From the NCBI GenBank assembly GCA_004213555.1, contig SHAP01000001.1:62001-126000 (forward strand): 64,000 bases of DNA, read 5' to 3'. This document shows, one piece after another, positions 7,511 to 15,148 of the stretch (its first letter is position 1; each line of letters begins with the position of its first letter). Both the position numbers and the translations under genes were made by a program. The notes beneath the pieces are model-generated. The model saw only the letters and a program-made list of their open reading frames with translations, made no database searches and was not told the DNA's origin. This DNA comes from Phycisphaeraceae bacterium (GTDB lineage Bacteria; Planctomycetota; Phycisphaerae; Phycisphaerales; SM1A02).

Positions 7511-8454
7511 GCCAGATCTCCGGGTTCATCCATGGCTCCGATCAACGCGTGCAGCGGTTGACCTTGCCGGTTCACCCATTTTTGGAGCCCTTTGGCACAC
7601 TTTCGAGCCAACGCAGGATCCACGAACAACGCCGTCCCCAAGCCAATTCCCGTCGCACCGGCCAACACAAACTCGGCGGCGTCTTCCCAATCCAACACTC
7701 CGCCCAAGCCAACAATGGGCACCCCTCGATCGCGGGCGAAATTGACAAAGACTTCGCGAACCAACTTCACCACCATGGGGTGGATGCCTGGACCAGAAAA
7801 TCCTCCGCTGCCCCGAGACAGCCTGGGCTTTCGGGTTTCAACATCGATGGCCAACGCCGGCCAAGTGTTGGAGAGCGTCAATCCATGGGCACCTGCATCA
7901 ACCGCGGCCGAGCACATGCCCACAGGGTCGGCCATGTCCGGCGGCAATTTCACCAACATGGGTTTGGACCCGAGCACCCGCCTGATTTGCGCAATCAACT
8001 CTCCCAAAGCGGATGGATCAGAACTGAACTGCCGGCCATCGCTGGTGTTGGGACAGCTGGCATTGACCTCAACCATGGAGAGGGCTTCCGCGGCGCCAAA
8101 GGCTTTGGCCACCGTGCAATATTCCTCAACAGAATGCCCCGCAATGGAGCCAATCAACACCGTGTCGAGGGCAGCCGCTGCCGGCAACTTCTCGTGCAAA
8201 AAGACTTCAAGACCACAGTTGGCCAAACCGATGGCGTTCAACATACCTGCTTTGGCATCCAGGATGCGCCACGGTTGGTTGCCGTCACGGACTTCGGGAG
8301 TGATGGATTTGAGGGTGATGGCCCCAAGGGCCGAGGCGGGAAGCACCCGGTCAAACTCCGTGCCGTACCCACAGGTCCCAGCGGCGGCAATCACCGGGTT
8401 GCGGAGCCGGACGCCGGCCAACTCGATGCCGAGGGGGTCGTCCATCATGGTCAT
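7507..8454 (-). CDS. pyrD: Dihydroorotate dehydrogenase, class 1B-like
   Basis: FMN enzyme oxidising dihydroorotate to orotate in pyrimidine synthesis, 315 residues. Motifs: GIELAGVRLRNPVIAAAGT at the N-terminus, LKSITPEVRDGN, and VEVNASCPN near residue 130 supplying the catalytic Cys of class 1 enzymes (class 2 uses Ser). LVKLPPDM, LSNTWPA and GGFSGPGIHP follow, then the FMN phosphate-binding VGLGGV and AGATGIGLGTALF. The electron-transfer partner pyrK is not in the window. The ATG at 8454 is followed by two more ATGs at 8448 and 8445; AGGATGACC suggests 8448 or 8445 may be the real start. Confidence 0.94.
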   Translation of the reverse strand: MTMMDDPLGIELAGVRLRNPVIAAAGTCGYGTEFDRVLPASALGAITLKSITPEVRDGNQPWRILDAKAGMLNAIGLANCGLEVFLHEKLPAAAALDTVLIGSIAGHSVEEYCTVAKAFGAAEALSMVEVNASCPNTSDGRQFSSDPSALGELIAQIRRVLGSKPMLVKLPPDMADPVGMCSAAVDAGAHGLTLSNTWPALAIDVETRKPRLSRGSGGFSGPGIHPMVVKLVREVFVNFARDRGVPIVGLGGVLDWEDAAEFVLAGATGIGLGTALFVDPALARKCAKGLQKWVNRQGQPLHALIGAMDEPGDLA

Positions 8455-8493
8455 CCTATATCGGTCAGCACCCCGACCTATGATTCGTCATAT

Positions 8494-9135
8494 ATGAGCG
8501 AACATGCCGAACGTATCGAACGCTTCCGCTTCATGGCGGAGTCAGACCCCACCAACGACATGGCTTGGTTCAGCCTTGGCACCAACCTGCACGCCACGGG
8601 GGCGTGGGGCGAAGCCGCAGAAGCCTTGCGGAAGTGCGTAGAACTCAACCCGGGGATGAGCCGGGGCTGGGAACTGCTTGGCGCGAGCCTGATCGAAGCC
8701 GGCGACGCCGATGCTGCCGCTGAGGTGCTGGAAAAAGGCCACAACGAAGCTTCGTCGCGCGGCGACTTGATGCCGGTCCGCGCCATGGAAGACCTCTTGT
8801 CGTCGATTGGACGCGAGCCCCCCAAGAGCAGCCCCGACGCCAATGCGGCCGCGGAAGCCCTTCGTGCTTCAGGCACTTTCGTGTGCAAGCGAACCGGAAA
8901 GCCAGGAACCAAGATGGACTCCCCGCCGTTCAAAGGACCGGTCGGAGCGTGGCTGGGTGAGCACGTGGCCAAAGAAACATGGGAGGACTGGATCCAACAA
9001 GGAACGAAGGTCATCAATGAATTGCGACTCGATTTCTCCCGAGACGAAGACCAAGAAACCTACGACCGCTACATGTACGAGTTCCTCGGCCTCGATGACG
9101 AGAAACTCGCTGAAATTCGCGAGGCCGCATCGTGA
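8494..9135 (+). CDS. TPR-YggX fusion, Fe(2+)-trafficking protein
   Basis: 213 residues. Residues about 20-105 form helical TPR-like repeats (AWFSLGTNLHATGAWGEAAE, then WELLGASLIEAGDADAAAEV). After a short linker, residues 128-200 match the small YggX domain: C131 in TFVCKRTGK at the position of the conserved N-terminal Cys, GPVGAWLGEHVAKETWEDWI, KVINELRLDF and YDRYMYEFLGL. YggX proteins are linked to iron trafficking, protection of labile Fe-S clusters and redox cycling. The TPR part may dock a partner, which is inference. The GTG start of the next gene overlaps this stop, suggesting coupling to EttA. Confidence 0.85.
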   Translation: MSEHAERIERFRFMAESDPTNDMAWFSLGTNLHATGAWGEAAEALRKCVELNPGMSRGWELLGASLIEAGDADAAAEVLEKGHNEASSRGDLMPVRAMEDLLSSIGREPPKSSPDANAAAEALRASGTFVCKRTGKPGTKMDSPPFKGPVGAWLGEHVAKETWEDWIQQGTKVINELRLDFSRDEDQETYDRYMYEFLGLDDEKLAEIREAAS

Positions 9136-10811
9136 GCGACACGCAAATCATCTACTCCATGATGGGCGTCTCCAAGACCATCAACCGCAAAGAGATCATC
9201 AAAGACATCTCGCTTTCGTTCTACTACGGCGCGAAAATTGGTGTCTTGGGCCTCAACGGGTCCGGCAAATCCACCTTGCTCAAAATCATGGCCGGCCTCG
9301 ACACCGAATACGAAGGCAAGATCACGGCCGCCGGCGGCTACCCCATCGGGTATCTCGAACAAGAGCCTTTGGCCGGTGAAACCCGAACCGTGCTCGAAGT
9401 CGTGGAAGAAGGCGTAGGCGAAGTGAAGCAAATGCTCGCGGATTACGACGCCATCAACGAGAAGTTTGCCGAAGAGATGACGCCCGAAGAGATGGAGAAA
9501 CTTCTCGAAAAGCAAGGCGACTTGCAGGAGAAGCTCGAGCTCGCCGGCGCGTGGGATCTTGATGCCCGGTTGGACATGGCCATGGAAGCCCTGCGTTGCC
9601 CACCTTCCGATCGACCGGTGAACGAGCTTTCGGGTGGTGAACGAAGACGCGTGGCCCTCTGCCGCCTGCTGCTTCAGAAGCCCGCAGTCCTGCTGCTCGA
9701 TGAACCCACCAACCACCTCGACGCCGAAAGCGTGCACTGGCTGGAACAGCATTTGGCCCAGTACGAAGGCACCATCATCGCCGTCACCCACGACCGATAC
9801 TTCCTCGACAACGTGGCGGGTTGGATTTTGGAACTGGACCGCGGAGAAGGCATCCCCTGGGAAGGCAACTATTCCACGTGGCTCGAACAAAAGCGCAAGC
9901 GCTTGGAACTTGAAGAGCGCGGTGAATCCAAACGACAGAAGGCACTCAAACGCGAATTGGAATGGGTGCAAAAGAGCCCTTCCGGCCGGCAAGCCAAAAA
10001 CAAAGCCCGGATCGAACGCTACGAACAACTGGCCGACCAACGCGGGAAGGGCGACGAGACCGAGGTTGAAATTTTGGTGGCCCAAGGCCCCCGACTTGGC
10101 ACCAAAGTGATTGAAGTCAAAGACGTCGCCAAGGCCTACAACGAGAACCTTTTGTTCCAAGATCTTTCGTTCAGCGTTCCCCCTGGGGCCATCGTGGGCA
10201 TCGTGGGCGCGAACGGCGCCGGCAAGACCACGCTGTTCCGGATGATCACCGGGCACGAATCTCCCGATCAAGGGGCCGTGGAATTGGGGGAGACCGTCAA
10301 GTTGGCCCACGTCGGCCAGTTCCGCGACGAGCTTCCGGACAAGGAAACGGTCTGGGAAGCCATTTCTGGGGGCAGCGACGAACTTGATTTTGGGGGCAGA
10401 ACCCTCAACAGCCGCGCGTATGTCAACCGCTTTGGCTTCACGGGCAACGACCAGTCCAAAGAAGTGGGCGTGCTCTCGGGTGGTGAACGCAATCGGGTGC
10501 ACCTGGCTCGACTGCTGCGTGATCCCTCAAACGTCATGCTGCTCGACGAACCCAACAACGACCTCGACGTGAACACCATGCGTGCGCTCGAAGAAGCCAT
10601 TGGCGAATACGCGGGATGCGTCTTGGTCATCAGCCACGACCGCTGGTTCCTCGACCGCGTGGCCACACACATCTTGGCCTTTGAAGGCGACTCAGAGGTG
10701 CGATGGTTTGAGGGCGGCTGGACGCTGTATGAAGCCGACCGTCGACGGCGTCTGGGCGATGCTGCGGTCAATCCAACGCGGCTGAAATATCGAAGGCTAA
10801 CGCGAGGCTGA
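9132..10811 (+). CDS. ettA: Energy-dependent translational throttle protein EttA
   Basis: ABC-F ATPase that acts on the ribosomal E site and gates entry into elongation according to ATP/ADP ratio; 559 residues, the expected length. Two ABC domains are complete: Walker A GLNGSGKST near residue 40, signature LSGGERRRVALC near 165 and Walker B LLLDEPTNHLD; then Walker A GANGAGKTT near 358, LSGGERNRVHLA and MLLDEPNNDLD. The EttA-specific arm lies in the first domain and the charged inter-domain linker (KRLELEERGESKRQKALKRE) is present. The start is GTG at 9132, overlapping the previous TGA. The N-terminal IIYSMMGVSKTINRKEIIKD is diagnostic of EttA. Confidence 0.96.
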   Translation: MSDTQIIYSMMGVSKTINRKEIIKDISLSFYYGAKIGVLGLNGSGKSTLLKIMAGLDTEYEGKITAAGGYPIGYLEQEPLAGETRTVLEVVEEGVGEVKQMLADYDAINEKFAEEMTPEEMEKLLEKQGDLQEKLELAGAWDLDARLDMAMEALRCPPSDRPVNELSGGERRRVALCRLLLQKPAVLLLDEPTNHLDAESVHWLEQHLAQYEGTIIAVTHDRYFLDNVAGWILELDRGEGIPWEGNYSTWLEQKRKRLELEERGESKRQKALKRELEWVQKSPSGRQAKNKARIERYEQLADQRGKGDETEVEILVAQGPRLGTKVIEVKDVAKAYNENLLFQDLSFSVPPGAIVGIVGANGAGKTTLFRMITGHESPDQGAVELGETVKLAHVGQFRDELPDKETVWEAISGGSDELDFGGRTLNSRAYVNRFGFTGNDQSKEVGVLSGGERNRVHLARLLRDPSNVMLLDEPNNDLDVNTMRALEEAIGEYAGCVLVISHDRWFLDRVATHILAFEGDSEVRWFEGGWTLYEADRRRRLGDAAVNPTRLKYRRLTRG

Positions 10812-10812
10812 A

Positions 10813-11223
10813 TTAAGCGACAGACTTCATTTGTTTCGCATGACAATCTTGTGGCGAAGGCAAAACTTTGTCGCCTCCGTAAAAACTGATCACCTTGCAA
10901 CGACGCTCCAATGCCTTGTTGGGCTCACGATGATCATCGACATGTAGCCTTCCTGCGCGGACAACGTATTTTGCGAAGTCTTTGATTTGCCCTGAACCAA
11001 TTGTTTTTTCTTTTTTCAACCCCAACAATTCATGTTGGATGAACAACGCCGTTGGGATCAGGTACGGAGCAGAGAGGACCTTCATCGCAGATGTCCTGAG
11101 CTCACTTTCCTCTAGAAGTTTTTTCCAAGAAGTTGACATCTCATCATTATCAGATTTGGAACTGTTTGAGACGTCAACCATGAACTGAGCGCAATAACGC
11201 AACGAAAGTATTGCTCTGCTCAT
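10813..11223 (-). CDS. Hypothetical protein, low-GC orphan
   Basis: 136 residues with no family I recognise. It is soluble, without a signal peptide or transmembrane helix. A mildly hydrophobic stretch (VLSAPYLIPTALFIQHELLG) lies mid-protein, followed by a Lys-rich part and a basic C-terminal half with two Cys. The DNA is clearly more AT-rich than its neighbours and uses many A/T-ending codons, which suggests transfer from elsewhere or relaxed selection. GGGTGA lies about nine bases before the ATG. It is a plausible gene, but its reality rests only on the open frame and the ribosome site. Confidence 0.5.
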   Translation of the reverse strand: MSRAILSLRYCAQFMVDVSNSSKSDNDEMSTSWKKLLEESELRTSAMKVLSAPYLIPTALFIQHELLGLKKEKTIGSGQIKDFAKYVVRAGRLHVDDHREPNKALERRCKVISFYGGDKVLPSPQDCHAKQMKSVA

Positions 11224-11346
11224 ACGGGCTGTTCACCCAGATAATTCTTAATCAAATAACCCAAAACACCTGGAAGAATTGTGAAGGCTAAATATTCCAG
11301 GTTTGTGGCAATCGACCAATCGCTTGCCCGCAATAACAAACAGTTA

Positions 11347-13251
11347 TCACCTTCGCCACAACCACCATTCTCCAACCAATACCGCCAGCACAATCAGAAG
11401 AATCCAACCCCGTACGCTCTGCCTTGCCGATCCCGAAGCTTCCTCACCGATCGCACTCCCACGGAGTTGCAACACTTCTGATGACCCAAGAAGGTTCTCT
11501 TCGACATCGGTGCGATTGACCGCGTACCCCGCTGGCCGCTGACCAGTGCTTTGCAAGACATACCGACCTGCGGTCCGAAGGGGGCCAAATTGTCCGCGCC
11601 CATCAAGATCAAAAGGAACCTCAACCTCCAAGTTAGGCCCTGACAACATTGCGTTCGTACCGGGAACCCCTTGCAATCGAAGCACATCACCGGGCTCAAA
11701 CGCATTGGCCTCTGGGACTTCCGCGAGCCAAGACGCGGTGTTGGCCAAGAAGGCCACAAACCCAGGAAGTGCGGGCCAGTTGCTCTCCATCGGGTCAAAA
11801 CCAACCGCGACCACCCGTCGGCCCACGGGTTCGGCGGCAAACACCAGTCCTCCGCTGGGACCACTCATCAACTCGGTCACCCCCCGAGAACCTTTCCACG
11901 CTGGCGCGTTCAAGATTTCCAGCCGCCCCACCCCAACGCCTCGCATCACGGGATGCAACGCTTCCGTGGCCATCACCACGGCTGGTGTGGTTTGATCGTT
12001 GTCTTGCGTGACGCCCAAACCATTGGGGACACCCCCCAGCACCAAATGTCGGCCTTCGGGCAAGACGGTGTCTCCGAAGGACTCCGCGGGCCACACGGTG
12101 AAGTCGTACCCCGGTTGAAATGCTTCGGGGGAATCCACCACATCCAACGATGCTGGATCCAAGGACTCCAATCCAAACCGAATCAAATCCGGAATCGGGG
12201 CAATGGCTTGGACACGCAGCGGGTTCGGGGGAGGAAGCTCAAGCCAGACCACATTGTCCGCAGGGTTGGCATCGGAGACCAGAAGTTCAACCTCAACGTT
12301 CGCCCCGGCATCCAGAGTGTATGGACCAAGCACCATGTCCAAGCGGGCGAAGGGCTCGTCATCGGCCCCATCCGGAGCCGAAGTGGATCGGGTGGCCACC
12401 ACCCCACCATCCACCCGCAGGACCAATTCACCGTCTGGCACGTCGCCCTCTGCAACCAAACCGATCAGCACGCGAACTTGGCGGGGATCCCGCACATCGC
12501 GGTCTGCGGCGACCACCGAAAAAGACCAGTTCGCTGGATCAGCCGAACCAACACGGTGATACACCAAGGATTCTCCAGCTTCGAGAAAGCGATCCGCCAA
12601 ATCGGGAATCCGGCCATCGCTGATGCACTCGATCACCGCCGGACCACCAACCGGCCAAGGCGACTCAGGATCGGTATTGGTGGCATAGGCCCGGGCCAAT
12701 CGCAGCGCGGGAACCGCATGGGTCGATTGATCGCTGGGCGTGATCTCCTCAACAGAACGACGCAACTCGGCCGCACTGCTGGTGAATCGACACTCCACCA
12801 CGGCATCGCCGGAAAAGGACAACACCATCGTCTCGCCGGATTCAGAAAAAAGAGCACCACCTCCATGCAGGGCGTCGATTCGAGCCAGCGCGATGTCTTT
12901 GGCATGCTCCAAACGGCTCCGACCATCAGTGGTATCGACCGCCCGCATCGAGCCGGAGGTGTCGATCAGCAGAATCGTGCGTTGGCCGGATTCCCCCGCA
13001 CCCTGAACCCGGGGCCGAGCAATGGCCAAGGCGATCAACAGAAGAATCACGATCTGCAACACCAACAACCACCGCCAACGCAGACGCTGGAACGGAGCGT
13101 TGGCCCGCATGTCTTCAATGGCCTCCCGCCACAAACGCTGGCTGGAGACCGGCGTTCGTGAGCGGCGAAGCTTCAAAAACCACAGCAGCAACAAGGGCGG
13201 CAGGACCGCGGCGGCGAGAAGCAATCCGGCAATCGGTGAAAGGAAGTTCAT
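11347..13251 (-). CDS. BatA-like membrane protein with VWA domain
   Basis: 634 residues. An N-terminal BatA-type module has two membrane helices (about residues 8-27 and 62-79) around FLKLRRSRTPVSSQRLWREA. A von Willebrand factor A domain follows with the metal-binding DTSGSM at 97-102. The large middle part is predicted to be periplasmic and lacks known motifs. A C-terminal helix (VRGWILLIVLAVLVGEWWLW) ends the protein. Proteins of this kind work with MoxR ATPases and DUF58 proteins in envelope stress or protein-complex maturation. It is the last gene of the MoxR run and overlaps the DUF58 stop by four bases. Confidence 0.85.
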   Translation of the reverse strand: MNFLSPIAGLLLAAAVLPPLLLLWFLKLRRSRTPVSSQRLWREAIEDMRANAPFQRLRWRWLLVLQIVILLLIALAIARPRVQGAGESGQRTILLIDTSGSMRAVDTTDGRSRLEHAKDIALARIDALHGGGALFSESGETMVLSFSGDAVVECRFTSSAAELRRSVEEITPSDQSTHAVPALRLARAYATNTDPESPWPVGGPAVIECISDGRIPDLADRFLEAGESLVYHRVGSADPANWSFSVVAADRDVRDPRQVRVLIGLVAEGDVPDGELVLRVDGGVVATRSTSAPDGADDEPFARLDMVLGPYTLDAGANVEVELLVSDANPADNVVWLELPPPNPLRVQAIAPIPDLIRFGLESLDPASLDVVDSPEAFQPGYDFTVWPAESFGDTVLPEGRHLVLGGVPNGLGVTQDNDQTTPAVVMATEALHPVMRGVGVGRLEILNAPAWKGSRGVTELMSGPSGGLVFAAEPVGRRVVAVGFDPMESNWPALPGFVAFLANTASWLAEVPEANAFEPGDVLRLQGVPGTNAMLSGPNLEVEVPFDLDGRGQFGPLRTAGRYVLQSTGQRPAGYAVNRTDVEENLLGSSEVLQLRGSAIGEEASGSARQSVRGWILLIVLAVLVGEWWLWRR

Positions 13252-14171
13252 CGGAGCAACCCTCCCCGGCGCAGCAACTCAAACAGAACGAGTTCGGGAT
13301 CAAGGGATGTATCGAGTTCCACCAGCCGACCCCCCGCCCGTCGGACATCTGATTCAAGTTGGAGGCGGTCCGCGTCCAATCTTGCGTGATACGACTGCAG
13401 CAAACTTCGGTTGACGGTGATTTCCACCGCACCCTCTTTTTCCACATCTTCCAGACGAAGGTCCCCCGCGAGACCGTTGGCTCCTGGATCCAACTCTTCG
13501 GGACACAACGTCCGCAACACCCAAGTCTCCCAGCCACTGGACACCGCCCGCCGGACCGCGTCAGCCGGCCCGTCCTCCAAGCAATCGGAAAGCATGATCA
13601 AGACCCCTCGACCTTGGCGGCCTCCCGACACCCGCCCCACCCTCTCGGCGAGGTCTGATTCACCACCGGCCCGCGCGTCCAAAAGCCAACGCGAGAGCGG
13701 CAACGCGCGGGAGCCACCGCGAAGCCCGGCCAGATCCGAAGGACATGCCCCACCCAGGCCATGGACACGCAGTCGGTGACCCGCCCGAAGCGCGACCACA
13801 CCCAAGCAAAGGGCCATCCGACGTGCAAACAGGAACTTGTTGGGGTTGCCCCAGTCCATCGACGCTGAAGCATCGATCAACAATGCCACCGTCAGATCCT
13901 CTTCTTCGATGAAGACTTTGGTGACCAGACGATCCAACCGCGCGAACACGTTCCAATCCACGAACCGAAGGTCATCTCCAGGCTCGTAATCTCGGTGCTC
14001 CGCAAACTCCAAACCACCGCCCCGCTTCCGACTTCGCCGCTCACCGCTCCGAGCTCCACGGACCGCACGACGGGCCACCACATCCATCCGAGACAGCTTG
14101 GCAAGCAAACCTCCCGGCGCCAATTCCTCCATGGTGGTGGGGGCGGGATCGCGGGTCTCACCAAACCTCAC
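13248..14171 (-). CDS. DUF58 domain protein of MoxR operon
   Basis: 307 residues from the preferred start. The DUF58 core is clear: GEHRDYEPGDD-like segment (AEHRDYEPGDDLRFVDWN), then a degenerate VWA-type LLIDASASM, and later LIMLSDCLED. DUF58 proteins sit beside MoxR ATPases and VWA proteins and are thought to assist assembly or chaperone-like tasks. I chose GTG at 14171 because it gives a GTGA overlap with the MoxR stop and has CGGGAG eight bases upstream. ATG at 14132 is a shorter alternative, and TTG at 14195 a longer one. Confidence 0.86.
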   Translation of the reverse strand: MRFGETRDPAPTTMEELAPGGLLAKLSRMDVVARRAVRGARSGERRSRKRGGGLEFAEHRDYEPGDDLRFVDWNVFARLDRLVTKVFIEEEDLTVALLIDASASMDWGNPNKFLFARRMALCLGVVALRAGHRLRVHGLGGACPSDLAGLRGGSRALPLSRWLLDARAGGESDLAERVGRVSGGRQGRGVLIMLSDCLEDGPADAVRRAVSSGWETWVLRTLCPEELDPGANGLAGDLRLEDVEKEGAVEITVNRSLLQSYHARLDADRLQLESDVRRAGGRLVELDTSLDPELVLFELLRRGGLLR

Positions 14172-15148
14172 GCCGCGTGCTCCCGAGGGACACAACGCAC
14201 CAGATGGTCAATCACAGGGTCAACATCACCACCACCGGCCAAAAACTCAAAAGTTGGCAGCAAACGATGGCGCAAAACTGGACGAGCCACGCGGCGAAGA
14301 TCCACCATGCCGATGTGGGAACGGCCCTCCAAAAAGGCCAACGCTTTGGCCATTCCCAAAAGAGCTTGACCGGCCCGGGGGCTCGCACCACATTCAATGA
14401 CCTTGCCCAGTTCGTTCGGCGCGAGTTCAGATTCTGGATGGGAGGCCAGGACCAAACGCGCGGCCCAATCTCGGACGGGAGTGGCAACCACAACTTGGCG
14501 GACCACCTGTTGGAGGTTCAAAAGATCTTCGGGATCCAGCACCGACTCAACGGGGGTTGGCGGTTTACCGGTAGTGCCACGGGTAATGGCAGCGAGCGCT
14601 TTGGCATCCGGCGTGGGGATGCGAATCATCGTCAAAAACCGGTCCAACTGGGCTTCAGGCAACGGCCACGTGCCTTCTTGTTCAATGGGATTCTGCGTGG
14701 CCAACACATGGAATGGTTGGGGCAATGGTCGGGTCACCCCCGACGAAGTGACCGTGCCTTCTTGCATCGCTTCAAGCATGGCCGATTGCGTGCGTGGCGT
14801 GGCTCGGTTGAGTTCGTCGGCCAAGACCACTTGATGGAAGATGGGGCCGGGTCGAAAAACAACCGCCCCGGGAGCGTTGGACTGCTCAGGTAAAACGACA
14901 TCGCCTCCGGTGATGTCCATCGGCATCAAGTCTGGCGTGCATTGCACCCGCCCCAAATCCAAACCGGCCGAGATGGCCACGGTCCGAACCAATGTTGTTT
15001 TCCCCAGCCCAGGGGGCGACTCCAACAGGGCGTGGCCACCAGCCAGCAAGGTGAGCATGAGTTCGGTGACCGGTGTGGGCTCACCAACAAGGTGCCGTTC
15101 CACTTCGGATCGCCAAGTGGCCATCAACTTGTGCTCGGGACCATTCAT
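14168..15148 (-). CDS. MoxR-family AAA+ ATPase
   Basis: 326 residues of a MoxR-type AAA+ ATPase. Walker A reads ESPPGLGKTTLV near residue 47, Walker B is VVLADELNRATPRTQ near residue 112, and sensor 1 is VLATQNPIEQEGTWPLPEAQ with the family-typical continuation DRF. MoxR ATPases act as chaperones that load cofactors or assemble complexes with VWA partners. It overlaps both neighbours by four bases, consistent with coupled translation with the 961-residue VWA protein before it and DUF58 after it. Confidence 0.95.
   Translation of the reverse strand: MNGPEHKLMATWRSEVERHLVGEPTPVTELMLTLLAGGHALLESPPGLGKTTLVRTVAISAGLDLGRVQCTPDLMPMDITGGDVVLPEQSNAPGAVVFRPGPIFHQVVLADELNRATPRTQSAMLEAMQEGTVTSSGVTRPLPQPFHVLATQNPIEQEGTWPLPEAQLDRFLTMIRIPTPDAKALAAITRGTTGKPPTPVESVLDPEDLLNLQQVVRQVVVATPVRDWAARLVLASHPESELAPNELGKVIECGASPRAGQALLGMAKALAFLEGRSHIGMVDLRRVARPVLRHRLLPTFEFLAGGGDVDPVIDHLVRCVPREHAA

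Noticed and set aside
7477-8493. Upstream extension of the TPR-YggX frame
   Set aside because: It runs antisense through pyrD; the ATG at 8494 starts the conserved part.
11671-13161. Plus-strand open frame of 496 codons
   Set aside because: It lies opposite the BatA-like VWA gene, is rich in Arg/His/Gln/Pro without domains, and is a composition shadow.
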